Assembly (NCBI RefSeq): GCF_006352475.1
Contig: NZ_VCMZ01000001.1
Location: 186,001-250,000 of the forward strand
Source of the DNA: Acinetobacter pullicarnis
GTDB lineage: Bacteria > Pseudomonadota > Gammaproteobacteria > Pseudomonadales > Moraxellaceae
DNA length: 64,000 nucleotides
Reading direction: 5' to 3'
Position 1 is the stretch's first letter; each line of letters starts with the position of its first letter. Under the pieces are notes generated by a model that ran no database searches, was not told where the DNA came from, and saw only the letters and a program-made list of their open reading frames with translations. Below are positions 27,304-37,488 of the stretch, piece by piece. The translations under genes and the position numbers were made by a program.

Positions 27304-28719
27304 TTGTCGGTTCTAACTATTCAAAAAAATATTTATCTACTCGGTGCGGTGGTCAGCTTGGTTGGATGTCAACAGTTACAACCACATGCTGCGCCCGAAG
27401 TGGCTTTAGCCAATACTTACCAATATGCTCAATCGACTGAGGCACAACGACTCAGTTGGCAAGATTATCTCAATGATCCCGTGCTTGAACAATTGATTCA
27501 ACAGGCGTTAAGCAATAATCATGATTTAAAAATTGCCAGTCTACGCATTGCTGAAGCGCAAGCTGTCTATGGGATTCAGCGCTCACAATTGTTCCCAACG
27601 ATTGGGGCAGATGCCAGCGGACAGCGCAACCGTGTGCCAAGTGATCTTTCTTATACACGACAAGCCGTATTGAATGATCAATATCAGATTGGGATGGGCA
27701 TGAGTCAGTGGGAGCTGGACTTGTGGGGGCGGATTCGCAGTTTAAATCAATCGGCTTTGCAGGGCTTTTTTGCCACGCAATGGAACCAAGTTGCGGTACG
27801 CAATAGCATTATTCAGCAAGTGGCACAAAACTATTTAACGCTTGCAGAACTTGAAAAGCGGATTGAATTTGCCGAACGCTCTGTACAGAACTATCAAAAT
27901 TCAGTGCGTATTTTTAAACGTCGCTATGATGTCGGAGCCGGTTCGAAGGTTGAATATACCCAAGCACTGACCTTGCTCAGTCAAGGTCAAGCGTTGTTGG
28001 CACAGCTCCACAAAGCACGCGATATGAATCGAAATTATTTGGTGCAATTGCTAGGAGCACCCACGCAACTCAAAGTGCCGGGTCTAGACCAAGTTGCATT
28101 TAAAAGTAATGCCCTACAAGCAGGATTGCCTTCAGAACTGTTGCTGAATCGCCCAGATATTGCCGCGATGGAAGCCAAGCTCCAAGCCCAGCATGCCAAT
28201 ATTTATGCAGCACGTGCTGCTTTTTTTCCACGGATTGCATTGACAGCAAGTTATGGCAGTGCCAGTGCAGATTTGGATGGTTTGTTTAAGGCAGGCAGTC
28301 ATGCATGGGCCTTTGCACCGAGTATTTCGATTCCAATTTTTACTGCGGGCCGTTTAAAAAGTTTGGTGACGGTGGCAGAAGTTCGCACCGATATTGCTGT
28401 GGCTGAATATGAAAAAACCGTCCAAAACGCCTTTCGTGAAGTCTCCGATGCCTTGGCGGAACGCCAGTGGCTCACCCAACAATTACAGATTCAACGGGCG
28501 GGCTTAGATGCCTTTAATGAACGTGCGCGTTTGGCTGAATTGCGTTTTGACAGCGGTGCCGTGAGTTATTTAGAAGTACTTGATGCCCAGCGCAGCTTAT
28601 TACAAGCAGAACAACAGTGGATTGAAACTCAAAGTGCGCTGATGAAGTCTTATGTGACACTTTATGTGGCTTTGGGGGGTGACCATCCAGCACAGCCAAT
28701 TGCAGCCGCAGCACGATAA
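27304..28719 (+). CDS. Outer-membrane efflux lipoprotein (NodT/OprM type)
   Basis: A 471-residue outer-membrane factor. The start is a TTG at 27304, supported by GGGGAGA 7 bp upstream inside the end of tetR. The signal peptide ends with the lipobox LVGC (Cys about 22). Two outer-membrane efflux repeats are visible: WQDYLNDPVLEQLIQQALSNNHDLKIA near 55 and the returning GAVSYLEVLDAQRSLLQAEQQW near 425, plus LLNRPDIAAMEAKLQAQHAN, typical of NodT-type proteins. It provides the outer-membrane exit duct for the ABC efflux system encoded downstream. Confidence 0.92.
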   Translation: MSVLTIQKNIYLLGAVVSLVGCQQLQPHAAPEVALANTYQYAQSTEAQRLSWQDYLNDPVLEQLIQQALSNNHDLKIASLRIAEAQAVYGIQRSQLFPTIGADASGQRNRVPSDLSYTRQAVLNDQYQIGMGMSQWELDLWGRIRSLNQSALQGFFATQWNQVAVRNSIIQQVAQNYLTLAELEKRIEFAERSVQNYQNSVRIFKRRYDVGAGSKVEYTQALTLLSQGQALLAQLHKARDMNRNYLVQLLGAPTQLKVPGLDQVAFKSNALQAGLPSELLLNRPDIAAMEAKLQAQHANIYAARAAFFPRIALTASYGSASADLDGLFKAGSHAWAFAPSISIPIFTAGRLKSLVTVAEVRTDIAVAEYEKTVQNAFREVSDALAERQWLTQQLQIQRAGLDAFNERARLAELRFDSGAVSYLEVLDAQRSLLQAEQQWIETQSALMKSYVTLYVALGGDHPAQPIAAAAR

Positions 28720-28782
28720 GTCCGCATTCACATTCAAATGAAAAATCAAATTTAAGTAATCGATCAGATTTAGGGTTAAACG

Positions 28783-29841
28783 ATGAATATTAAAAAGCTC
28801 TCTCTTTGGGGTGCAGTGGTGGTTGCTGCGCTCCTTGCGCTATTGGCATGGCGTTATTTTAGTCAAGTGCCGACAGATGGTTTAGTCAGTGGCAATGGAC
28901 GGATTGAAGCCACCGAAATTAATGTGGCGAGTAAGTTGCCGGGGCAGATTGATGAGATTTTGGTGAAAGAGGGCGATTTTGTTGAGGCAGGTCAGGTCTT
29001 GGCAAAAATTAAAATTTCGACTTTAGAGGCACAGCTTCGTGAAGCTGAAGCACAACAGCGTCAGGCGAAAACCGGCATATTGACTGCCGACGCACAAATT
29101 TCGATGCGTGAAAGTGACAAAGCAGCTGCACTGGCGGTGGTGGATCAGCGTGAAACTGAATTATTTGCTGCGAAACGTCGTGTAGCCAGAACTGAAGTTT
29201 TGGCCAAAGAAGGTGCTGCATCGAAGCAACAGTTAGACGATGAACGTGCGGATGTACAGCGCGTCACTGCTGCGGTGAGTGCTGCCAAAGCACAAGTCGC
29301 CAGTGCAGAAGCTGCCGTGGTTGCAGCAAAAACCCAAGTGATTAGCGTGGGTTCACAGGTTGAAGCGATTCAAGCCACGATTGAACGGATTAAATTTGAT
29401 ATTGAAGATGGTCAACTCAAAGCACCGTTAAAAGCACGGGTGCAGTACCGTGTTGCACAGCCGGGCGAAATTTTAGCCAGCGGTGGGCGGGTGTTAAATT
29501 TAATTGATTTGTCTGATGTGTATATGACCTTCTTCTTGCCAGAAACCGTGGCAGGTCAAGTTGCGATTGGCTCTGAGGTTCGTATTGTGCTGGATGCCGC
29601 CAATCAAATCGTGATTCCAGCCAAAGTGTCATATGTAGCAGACACCGCGCAATTCACACCAAAATCGGTTGAGACTCAAAGTGAACGACAAAAACTGATG
29701 TTCCGGGTCAAAGCCAAAATTGATCCGACCCTGTTGAATAAAAATATTACCCAAGTCAAAACCGGCTTACCCGGTATGGCCTACCTCAAATTGGACGACA
29801 AAGCGGCATGGCCTGCTTTCTTGGAAAATAAGGTTAAATGA
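28783..29841 (+). CDS. Efflux periplasmic adaptor (HlyD/YhiI-like)
   Basis: A 352-residue membrane-fusion protein. It has one N-terminal membrane helix (about 7-26), a lipoyl-like half ([34 protein letters not shown]), a long alanine-rich coiled hairpin (about 85-200) and a beta-barrel part ([35 protein letters not shown]). It resembles E. coli YhiI, which is encoded next to rbbA and yhhJ. The stop TGA overlaps the ATG of the RbbA-like gene by 4 bp. Confidence 0.9.
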   Translation: MNIKKLSLWGAVVVAALLALLAWRYFSQVPTDGLVSGNGRIEATEINVASKLPGQIDEILVKEGDFVEAGQVLAKIKISTLEAQLREAEAQQRQAKTGILTADAQISMRESDKAAALAVVDQRETELFAAKRRVARTEVLAKEGAASKQQLDDERADVQRVTAAVSAAKAQVASAEAAVVAAKTQVISVGSQVEAIQATIERIKFDIEDGQLKAPLKARVQYRVAQPGEILASGGRVLNLIDLSDVYMTFFLPETVAGQVAIGSEVRIVLDAANQIVIPAKVSYVADTAQFTPKSVETQSERQKLMFRVKAKIDPTLLNKNITQVKTGLPGMAYLKLDDKAAWPAFLENKVK

Positions 29842-32672
29842 TGAAACAACAGTCTGAATTTAGCTCAGGCGCGATTGTTGCCAAGGTTGAACAGGTCAGT
29901 CTGCATTATGCCAAGACACAAGCACTGAACAATATCAGCTTGACCTTGCCAGCAGGTTGCATGATTGGCTTAATCGGGCCCGATGGTGTGGGTAAGTCCA
30001 GTCTATTAAGCTTGCTTGCAGGCGCGCGCGTGGTGCAGTCCGGTACGGTCACAGTATTGGGCGGTGACATTGCCAATGCCAAACATCGTACCCAAATTTG
30101 TCCACGTATTGCCTTTATGCCGCAAGGTTTGGGAAAAAATCTATATAAAACCTTGTCGGTTGAAGAGAATCTACAGTTTTTTGCGCGGCTGTTTGGGCAT
30201 GATGCCAAAGAACGACGACTGCGTATTGATGACCTCACCAAGAGCACCGGGTTATATGACTTTTTAGCGCGTCCTGCTGGGAAGTTGTCTGGTGGTATGA
30301 AACAAAAACTCAGCCTGTGCTGTGCGCTGATTCATGATCCAGATTTTCTGATTTTAGACGAGCCGACCACTGGGGTAGACCCATTGGCGCGGGCACAGTT
30401 CTGGGAATTGATCAATCGGATTCGAGTGCTGCGACCGAGCATGAGTGTGATTGTTGCAACCGCCTATATGGATGAAGCGCAAGGTTTTGATTGGTTGGCC
30501 ATGATGGATGATGGTCAAATTTTAAAAACTGGCACACCACATGAATTACTGGCATTGACGCATAGTGACAATTTAGAAGATGCGTTCATCAAGTTGCTGC
30601 CTGAAGAAAAGAAACAGGGCTATTTACCGGTTGTGATTCCGCCATTACAAATCGATCCATCTGCCAAATATGCGATTGAAGCACAAGGTTTAACGGTACG
30701 CTTTGGCGATTTTACTGCGGTAGATCACGTCGATTTTCAGATTCGTCGTGGTGAAATTTTTGGTTTTTTAGGCTCCAATGGCTGTGGTAAATCCACCACC
30801 ATGAAAGTATTGACGGGTTTGTTGCCAGCATCCGAAGGCCAAGCGTGGTTATTTGGACAAGCGGTTGAAGGCAATCATATTGAAACCCGCCGCCGTGTTG
30901 GCTATATGTCACAGGCTTTTTCGCTGTATAACGAACTGAGTATTTTACAGAACTTGGTGCTGCATGCGCGCTTGTTCCATGTGCCAGAAGATCAAATGCA
31001 GGCACGGGTTGATCGTATGTTGCAGCAGTTTGATCTGGTTGAGGTCAAAGACAGTATGCCAGAGGCTTTACCTTTGGGCATGCGTCAGCGTTTGTCCTTG
31101 GCAGTGGCCTTGGTGCATCAACCTGAAATTTTAATTTTAGATGAACCGACTTCTGGGGTCGATCCGATTGCTCGGGATGGCTTTTGGCGTTACTTGGTGC
31201 ATTTGTCACGCAATGAAGGGGTGACGATTTTTATTTCGACCCACTTTATGAATGAAGCCATGCGCTGTGATCGAATGTCGATGATGCACGCTGGTCGAGT
31301 GCTCGACAGTGCCGCACCAAGCCAACTGATTAAAAACCGCGGTGCTGCCAACCTTGAAGAAGCTTTTATTGGTTATTTAATTGATGCCGGGGCGGGTACA
31401 AAAAGTCCTGAGCCTGATTCTGAATCTAAGCCTGAACTTGAATCTGAAGCTACGAGCACAAGTACGCTTGCTGAAAATACGACAGTGAACGTAACAGCTG
31501 AAGCGACAGAAGTGAGCACGGTGACTTCGCATGGCAAGATTAAAGATTCATTTAGTTTTCAGCGACTCTTGAGTTATGCATGGCGTGAATCTTTAGAGTT
31601 GGCACGCGATCCAGTACGGGCTACCTTGGCCTTATTGGGTTCGATTATTTTACTGTTTGTGATTGGCTTCGGGATTACTCTCGATGTTGAGGATTTGACC
31701 TACGCAGTGCTCGATCGCGATCAAACCACGCTTAGTCAAGACTATCGGATGAACTTGGCAGGTTCGCGTTACTTTATTGAAAAACCACCCATACAGAGTT
31801 ATGAAGAACTTGATCAACGCATGCGTCAAGGTGATATTGCTTTAGCGATTGAGATTCCACCGGGCTTTGCTCAGAAAGCATCACGCGGTGAAAACGTTAA
31901 GATCGGTGCATGGATTGATGGGGCAATGCCATCTCGTGCAGAAACCATCCGTGGCTATGTACAAGGGCTGCATCTGCAATGGATGATGCAACAATATCAA
32001 AGCCGTGCGGGACAAAGTTTTACTACACCGGTCACAGTGGAAACCCGTTTTCGCTATAACCCCGATATTCGGAGTTTGCCTGCCATGGTCCCAGCAATTG
32101 TGCCGTTATTGCTGTTGCTGATTCCGGCGATGTTGACCGCATTGTCAGTGGTGCGTGAAAAAGAACTCGGTTCAATCGTCAATTTATATGTGACTCCCGT
32201 GAAGCGCAGCGAGTTTTTATTGGGCAAACAATTGCCCTATATCGTGCTGGCAATGCTGAACTATTTGCTGATGTGTCTGGTGGTGGTCACCCTGTTTGAT
32301 GTGCCAATTAAAGGCAGCTTTTTGACCTTAACCACAGCGGTATTCTTGTTTGTGATTATTTCAACGGGCTTTGGTTTATTGGCATCGTCCGTCACCAAAA
32401 GTCAGATTGCAGCGATGTTCTTTGTGATGATTGGTACGCTGATTCCTGTATTGCAATACTCAGGTCTGATTGATCCTGTCTCTTCACTAGAAGGCTTCGG
32501 TCATTGGTTTGGCAGTATTTATCCTGCAACCCACATGGTCAATATCAGTCGTGGTGTATTTAACAAAGCGCTTAGTTTCGAGGACTTACGTCAGTCGATT
32601 GCAATGCTGGCACTGACAGTTCCCGTGGTGATGTTGTTGGCGATTTCTTTGCTAAAAAAACAGGAGCAATAA
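29838..32672 (+). CDS. rbbA: RbbA/YhiH-like ABC transporter: two ATPase domains fused to a permease
   Basis: A 944-residue fusion. ATPase 1 (about 10-240) has [17 protein letters not shown] and [12 protein letters not shown]. ATPase 2 (about 280-520) has GSNGCGKST, a degenerate signature LPLGMRQR and [12 protein letters not shown]. An acidic, low-complexity linker follows (about 520-565). An ABC-2 permease with six or so membrane helices occupies about 590-944. E. coli RbbA (911 residues) has this order and was described as ribosome-associated. Here the gene sits between an adaptor and a second permease in an efflux operon, so export is the more natural reading (inference). ATGATG start; 29838 or 29841. 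Confidence 0.9.
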   Translation: MMKQQSEFSSGAIVAKVEQVSLHYAKTQALNNISLTLPAGCMIGLIGPDGVGKSSLLSLLAGARVVQSGTVTVLGGDIANAKHRTQICPRIAFMPQGLGKNLYKTLSVEENLQFFARLFGHDAKERRLRIDDLTKSTGLYDFLARPAGKLSGGMKQKLSLCCALIHDPDFLILDEPTTGVDPLARAQFWELINRIRVLRPSMSVIVATAYMDEAQGFDWLAMMDDGQILKTGTPHELLALTHSDNLEDAFIKLLPEEKKQGYLPVVIPPLQIDPSAKYAIEAQGLTVRFGDFTAVDHVDFQIRRGEIFGFLGSNGCGKSTTMKVLTGLLPASEGQAWLFGQAVEGNHIETRRRVGYMSQAFSLYNELSILQNLVLHARLFHVPEDQMQARVDRMLQQFDLVEVKDSMPEALPLGMRQRLSLAVALVHQPEILILDEPTSGVDPIARDGFWRYLVHLSRNEGVTIFISTHFMNEAMRCDRMSMMHAGRVLDSAAPSQLIKNRGAANLEEAFIGYLIDAGAGTKSPEPDSESKPELESEATSTSTLAENTTVNVTAEATEVSTVTSHGKIKDSFSFQRLLSYAWRESLELARDPVRATLALLGSIILLFVIGFGITLDVEDLTYAVLDRDQTTLSQDYRMNLAGSRYFIEKPPIQSYEELDQRMRQGDIALAIEIPPGFAQKASRGENVKIGAWIDGAMPSRAETIRGYVQGLHLQWMMQQYQSRAGQSFTTPVTVETRFRYNPDIRSLPAMVPAIVPLLLLLIPAMLTALSVVREKELGSIVNLYVTPVKRSEFLLGKQLPYIVLAMLNYLLMCLVVVTLFDVPIKGSFLTLTTAVFLFVIISTGFGLLASSVTKSQIAAMFFVMIGTLIPVLQYSGLIDPVSSLEGFGHWFGSIYPATHMVNISRGVFNKALSFEDLRQSIAMLALTVPVVMLLAISLLKKQEQ

Positions 32673-32673
32673 G

Positions 32674-33795
32674 ATGGATAAATTACAGAACATCTTTCGG
32701 CTCGGTTGCAAAGAGTTATGGAGCCTGTGGCGTGATCCGATGATGCTATTGCTGATCACCTATACTTTTACCATGTCGATTTATACTGGCTCATCATCTT
32801 TGCCTGAAAGTTTAAACAATGCTCCGATTGCGATTGTCGATGAGGACCGTTCGATTTTATCGGAGCGCATCACCTCGGCATTTTATCCGCCGTTGTTTGC
32901 ACCGAGAATGATTGCGTTAGACCAAATGGATGCTGGGATGGATGCGGGGCAGTATAGCTTTAGCATGAATATTCCATCTCGTTTTCAAGAGGATGTCTTG
33001 GCAGGTCGACCTGCTGCAATTCAACTTAATGTGGATGCAACGCGGGTGACTCAAGCCCTATCGGGCAGTGGCTATGTACAACAAATTATTCTAAGTGAAG
33101 TCAATGAATATGCACAGCATCACCGCAGTGCAATGGCTTTTCCTGTCGACTTAGAATTGCGTGCACGTTTTAATCCGACCCTTGATCGGCAATGGTTTGG
33201 TAGTCTGATGCAAGTGATTAATAACGTCACCATGTTATCGATTATTTTAACGGGTGCTGCACTGATTCGAGAGCGTGAACATGGCACGGTTGAACATTTG
33301 TTGGTGATGCCAGTCAGTGTTTTTGAAATTATGATGGCCAAGGTTTGGTCGATGGGCTTGGTGGTGTTACTGGCTTCATTTACCTCGATCCATCTGGTGG
33401 TGATGGGGCTGATGCAGGTGCCGATTGATGGCAGTTTGTGGCTATTCTTTATGGGCGCTGCATTGTCTTTGTTTGCGACCACCTCATTGGGGATTTATTT
33501 GGCGACCGTGGCCAAGTCGATGCCACAATTTGGTTTGCTGATGATGTTGGTGCTGATTCCTTTACAAATGCTTTCAGGCGGCATGACACCTCGTGAAAGT
33601 ATGCCAAGTTTAGTGCAGAACATTATGCAAATTGCGCCAACCACTCATTTTGTCAATTTGGCTCAGGCGGTATTGTACCGTGATGCTGGCTTTGGCACGG
33701 TGTGGCCATCCTTTTTGGCGCTGTTTAGTATTGGTTGTGTGTTGTTCTATTTTGCGTTAAAACGTTTTAAAGAGACAATTCATACCATGGCTTAA
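32674..33795 (+). CDS. yhhJ: ABC-2 type permease (YhhJ-like)
   Basis: A 373-residue inner-membrane permease: one N-terminal helix (MMLLLITYTFTMSIYTGSSS), a periplasmic domain (about 40-170) and five C-terminal helices with REREHGTVEHLLVMPVSVFE, the conserved segment of ABC-2 permeases. It begins 1 bp after the rbbA-like stop and ends the operon. It presumably pairs with the permease half of the RbbA-like protein. E. coli yhhJ is the equivalent neighbour of rbbA. Confidence 0.9.
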   Translation: MDKLQNIFRLGCKELWSLWRDPMMLLLITYTFTMSIYTGSSSLPESLNNAPIAIVDEDRSILSERITSAFYPPLFAPRMIALDQMDAGMDAGQYSFSMNIPSRFQEDVLAGRPAAIQLNVDATRVTQALSGSGYVQQIILSEVNEYAQHHRSAMAFPVDLELRARFNPTLDRQWFGSLMQVINNVTMLSIILTGAALIREREHGTVEHLLVMPVSVFEIMMAKVWSMGLVVLLASFTSIHLVVMGLMQVPIDGSLWLFFMGAALSLFATTSLGIYLATVAKSMPQFGLLMMLVLIPLQMLSGGMTPRESMPSLVQNIMQIAPTTHFVNLAQAVLYRDAGFGTVWPSFLALFSIGCVLFYFALKRFKETIHTMA

Positions 33796-33880
33796 GTGTT
33801 GATATAAATTGAATTTTAATTTGATTAAATCGGCATGAGCCCGTTATTGCTGTGTTGAAGAAGGCACAACAAGTATTGAA

Positions 33881-33912
33881 TAGCCAACCAAGTTAAGTAA
33901 TTTGGTTGGCTA
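33881..33912. terminator. Hairpin after the efflux operon
   Basis: An 11-bp perfect stem TAGCCAACCAA/TTGGTTGGCTA around a 10-nt loop, about 85 bp after the yhhJ-like stop. No long T-run follows, so termination may be partial. Confidence 0.55.
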
Positions 33913-33984
33913 AACTGCAATAAAATTACGTCATTATTATTTTAATTCGTTAAAATTTAACCACTCTTTTTTATATCGGTTTTT

Positions 33985-35577
33985 ATGTTAGAAATTATTG
34001 CCCAATTTTGTGGTGGGGTGGGGATTTTCCTCATCGGCATGACCTTAATGACAGATAGCTTAAAATCATTGGCTGGGGACACGCTTAAGTCGTGGTTGAC
34101 CAGATTTACCCGCACGCCTTTGAAAGCAACCGCCTCTGGAGCTGCCCTAACGGTGGTGATGCATTCCTCAACCGCTACAATTTTAGCAACGATTGGCTTT
34201 GTCAGTGCCGGGGTGCTTAATTTTAGCCAAGCAATTGGTGTGGTGATTGGCGCCAATATCGGAACCACCAGCACAGGATGGCTGGTGGCATTGCTTGGGG
34301 TACGTTTTTCGATTGCCAGCATTGCCTTGCCATTGATTGGATTGGGCGCCATTCTTAAGTTGTTGATGAAAGGCCGTATTGCGCTGATGGGCTTTGCGAT
34401 TGCTGGCTTTGGGTTGATGTTTTTTGGCATCGACTTATTACAAATCGCGATGTCCGATATTGCAACAAAAGTGGATCTTTCTATTTTTGGCTATGATCGC
34501 TTGACGAGCAAACTGTTATTGGTGCTGATTGGCATCGTCATGACGGTATTACTGCAATCCTCAACAGCTGCAATTACGACAACCTTGGCAGCACTTGCTG
34601 CTGGAGCGATTGATTTACAACAATCATTGTTGTTGGTGATCGGGCAAAATATTGGTTCAGTGAGTATTATTTTATTGTCTGTGGTTGGTGCATCGATTAA
34701 TGCCAAACGAACTGCCGCAGCCAATGTGATTTTTAATCTGATCAGTGGGGTCTTGGCATTTTTTATTTTAATGCCGCTTTTTGTTTGGTTAGTGCAGCTC
34801 GATGATGCGCATGGCAACTTAGATAACGTAATTTGGGTGGCGGCATTTCATACGGCCTTTAGTAGTTTTGGTGCTTTATTTGTATTGCCATATATTGATC
34901 AATTACAGCGTTTGATCAGTCGCTTTCTGCCGAGTGATGCACCTGAAATCTTAGATTATCTCGATCAGGCCAGTTTCGCCGTGCCAGAATTGGCCATCGC
35001 TTCTGCGGAACATGTGGTCTATACCTGTTTGAGCAATATGTTTCATATATTGCAGCATGCGCTGCAAGAAGGCATCTTGCCATTACGTAGTCAACTCGAG
35101 CAACTTGATGAAATTATTCGACAATTAGAACATTTTTTAGCGCAACTTCCGGTATCAGATAATATTCAGCAGCGCCAGCAATTGATTGGCTTATTACGGA
35201 TTATGGTCTATGTCCGGGTGCTGCGTAATGATTTAGAGCAGATCGATCAAGTTATTAAAATTCGCACCATGTCATTTGTGCAGCAAATTGCGTTGGATTA
35301 TCTGCATATTTTAATCAGTCATTATCAGGATATTCGTGCTCATCATCGTTTCGAAGATATTCAAAGCCTTAAGGCCGATCTAAGCCGTTTTAAAGCGTGG
35401 CTTGATCAACATCGTGATGAACTACGTGAACAAATTGTGCAATATGCCACGACTCATCAGCTGAGTGCTGCAACCAGTTTAGAGTTATTGGCTGCGCAGC
35501 GTTGGTTAGAACGTTTGATTGCGCATTCGAAACGTTTGGCCAATGTGCTGGAAGAGAATGCGGCATTGGGGACGTGA
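33985..35577 (+). CDS. Na/Pi cotransporter family protein with PhoU-like C-terminus (YjbB type)
   Basis: A 530-residue membrane protein. Two inverted Na/Pi-cotransporter repeats carry the signature MHSSTATIL (about 52) and LLQSSTAAITTT (about 190), each followed by a G-x-N-I-G segment (VIGANIGTT, VIGQNIGSV). Membrane helices cover about 1-310. The C-terminal ~200 residues are soluble, helical and PhoU-like. The family moves phosphate with sodium; in E. coli YjbB acts in phosphate export when polyphosphate is high. Its own monocistronic unit, ending before the two small-RNA candidates. Confidence 0.88.
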   Translation: MLEIIAQFCGGVGIFLIGMTLMTDSLKSLAGDTLKSWLTRFTRTPLKATASGAALTVVMHSSTATILATIGFVSAGVLNFSQAIGVVIGANIGTTSTGWLVALLGVRFSIASIALPLIGLGAILKLLMKGRIALMGFAIAGFGLMFFGIDLLQIAMSDIATKVDLSIFGYDRLTSKLLLVLIGIVMTVLLQSSTAAITTTLAALAAGAIDLQQSLLLVIGQNIGSVSIILLSVVGASINAKRTAAANVIFNLISGVLAFFILMPLFVWLVQLDDAHGNLDNVIWVAAFHTAFSSFGALFVLPYIDQLQRLISRFLPSDAPEILDYLDQASFAVPELAIASAEHVVYTCLSNMFHILQHALQEGILPLRSQLEQLDEIIRQLEHFLAQLPVSDNIQQRQQLIGLLRIMVYVRVLRNDLEQIDQVIKIRTMSFVQQIALDYLHILISHYQDIRAHHRFEDIQSLKADLSRFKAWLDQHRDELREQIVQYATTHQLSAATSLELLAAQRWLERLIAHSKRLANVLEENAALGT

Positions 35578-35846
35578 GTTAAAATTTAAGCAAAGTGGGA
35601 TTTTAATAGCGGTTTTCTTGTTTCAGTTGGTTCAGCGTAATATTTCAAGTATTCCAGTACTTCACTTATATTGGATTTTATTTTTAACAGCAGGGCTTGG
35701 CACTTTTGCTGATGCTCATTGGAGTATTGATACCCGAAAGTTTGATTCGGGCATTTCATCCCAGCGTGATGAAGATTGTGATGATCAGCTTAAATGATTT
35801 ATGAATAGCAGTGAGCCCACTCAACTCTTGGTATTTGAGGTACAAC

Positions 35847-35950
35847 AAAAAAGGCCCGACATCCTGTCGGGCCTTTCCGTATTCGTTCTCTAAGTATGAC
35901 TCCTGTCGTACCTTAGTCCTTGCATTGAGCTGGAACATCCTGTTCTCTAT
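35847..35950 (-). ncRNA. Candidate small RNA, copy A
   Basis: On the reverse strand a TATAAT (35957-35962) is followed by about 100 nt ending in a perfect 11-bp GC-rich terminator (35850-35876, arm AAAGGCCCGAC, loop AGGAT on the transcript) and a U-run. The stretch contains no reading frame of note. Copy B, about 0.4 kb to the right, has the same layout and nearly the same sequence. The transcript start is estimated from the -10 position. Confidence 0.65.
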
Positions 35951-36241
35951 GTCCTTATTATAGGGAGCGCTCGTTTGGCTGCATAGAGGAGAAGGACGTG
36001 AAGCTTTGTACGAAATATCGCACACAATCGAGTGAAAAGTATTCGATTTTGGGTATGTAGGTGTGTATATTTTTTAGATTTCGACCACTTAGCTATGCTA
36101 AGACGGTATTAGGCTAATACATGGTGGGGCGCTTAGAACAGAATGAATGGTATCTATGATTATGATTTTATTTTTGCAGATCGATTGCATGTGAAGGGTT
36201 GGGAATCAAGGCCGGAGCTGAGATGAAGATAATAAGACGAT

Positions 36242-36347
36242 AAAAAAAAGCCCGACATCCTGTCGGGCTTTTCCGTATTGGTTCTCTAGGTATAACTCCT
36301 GTTGTACCTTACATCCGAGTATTGAGCTGGAACATCCTGTTCTCTAT
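36242..36347 (-). ncRNA. Candidate small RNA, copy B
   Basis: Same design as copy A: TATAAT on the reverse strand (36354-36359), about 105 nt of transcript, and an 11-bp terminator (36246-36272, arm AAAAGCCCGAC) with an eight-base U-run. Conserved blocks shared with copy A include GAGCTGGAACATCCTGT and TTCTCTATGT on the + strand. Differences are concentrated between these blocks and sometimes compensate in the stem, as expected for a selected RNA family. Confidence 0.67.
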
Positions 36348-36546
36348 GTGCTTATTATAGGAAGCTGCTGCTTGAGCGCCTAGAGGCAAAGGGCCTGAAT
36401 CGCTGTGCGCAAAAGCTTACATTGTTGGTTGAAAACTAACCTCATATTGGTTATCGCATTCAGGTTTAGCGCTGTTTTATTTTTGAGCATCGCTAATCCA
36501 TCGATACAGGTGATTGATTTAGAGTTCCTTAAAAAGTGGAACTTAA

Positions 36547-37185
36547 CTAAAAATGAAATGCCCCATTAATCCCAGCAATGAGCATTTGTGTTCCGATGAC
36601 TGCAAGGATTAAACCCATTAAACGGGTCACAATATTTAAACCATTTTGACCGATTGCTTTAATAATTTTGGCGCTAAAAATAAAGCAAACGAAGGTAATC
36701 AGACATAAAACAAAAAAGACCAAGATTGTGGTGAGCATTGCGGGAATACCACCAACTGTTGAATAATTCATTGCCGTTGCAATGGTGCCAGGACCTGCCA
36801 ATAACGGCACGGCCAGCGGTGAAATCGCAATATCGTTATTATCAGCTGCCTTGGAGGTATCACCATCTTTGTTGCTATGCATACTTGAGGCAGAGCCTTG
36901 TAACATATGATAGCCGACCAGAAATACGAGAATCCCGCCAGTAATACGCAAAGCGGGTAAGCTAATACCAAATAAATTAAAGATCATTTGCCCAAGCACA
37001 GAAAATAAGGCAATGACGACAAAGGTAATAATTAATGCCTTCGTGGCAACTTGAACTTGTTGTGATTTATCCATATTGCCTGTTAAGCCTGCAAATGCAG
37101 CTGTGTTGGCAATAGGATTCATAATGGCAAAAAAAGCCATAAATACAGTGAGTGCGTGCGTAAGCAGTGGAGTCATGAGCGGCAT
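36547..37185 (-). CDS. MarC family membrane protein
   Basis: A 212-residue integral membrane protein with about six helices. Conserved MarC features are AIMNPIANTAAFAGLT near residue 20, RITGGILVFLVGYHML near 80 and SPLAVPLLAGPGTIATAM near 122. The family is widespread; despite its name it is not an established resistance determinant and its transport substrate is unknown. ATG at 37185; a second ATG three codons in is possible. It reads away from the LysR gene at 37489. Confidence 0.9.
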   Translation of the reverse strand: MPLMTPLLTHALTVFMAFFAIMNPIANTAAFAGLTGNMDKSQQVQVATKALIITFVVIALFSVLGQMIFNLFGISLPALRITGGILVFLVGYHMLQGSASSMHSNKDGDTSKAADNNDIAISPLAVPLLAGPGTIATAMNYSTVGGIPAMLTTILVFFVLCLITFVCFIFSAKIIKAIGQNGLNIVTRLMGLILAVIGTQMLIAGINGAFHF

Positions 37186-37488
37186 ACCATTTTGAATGAT
37201 TTATTGTGGGTCTAATGATTTGGGTTGATCTAAAAGAACAAGACGATCAACTAAACTTAATATATCAGTATCCTTTTTTCTGTTTATATTTCTTTAGTTA
37301 CAGAAGTGTACAACACTTTAGTTTGACTCTGTGTTGAAGATATTGTTTTTTTCAATTTATGAATTTTTTCAGACATTGCTTGCCTTAAATATTATAAGGG
37401 TTTTAGCATGATGGACGCATAATCACTTGCTGTTCGAAGTTGACTGCTTATACTAAAATCTTTGCTGTAATTTGATAGGCTACTTTAA
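37186..37488. other. Divergent promoter region marC / lysR
   Basis: About 300 bp between two divergent starts, AT-rich, no reading frame. It must hold promoters for both genes. No well-formed LysR T-N11-A box was singled out. Confidence 0.4.

Noticed and set aside
33957..34817. Long reverse-strand frames inside the Na/Pi cotransporter and similar antisense frames elsewhere
   Set aside because: They are shadows of strongly supported genes on the other strand and encode no recognisable domain.
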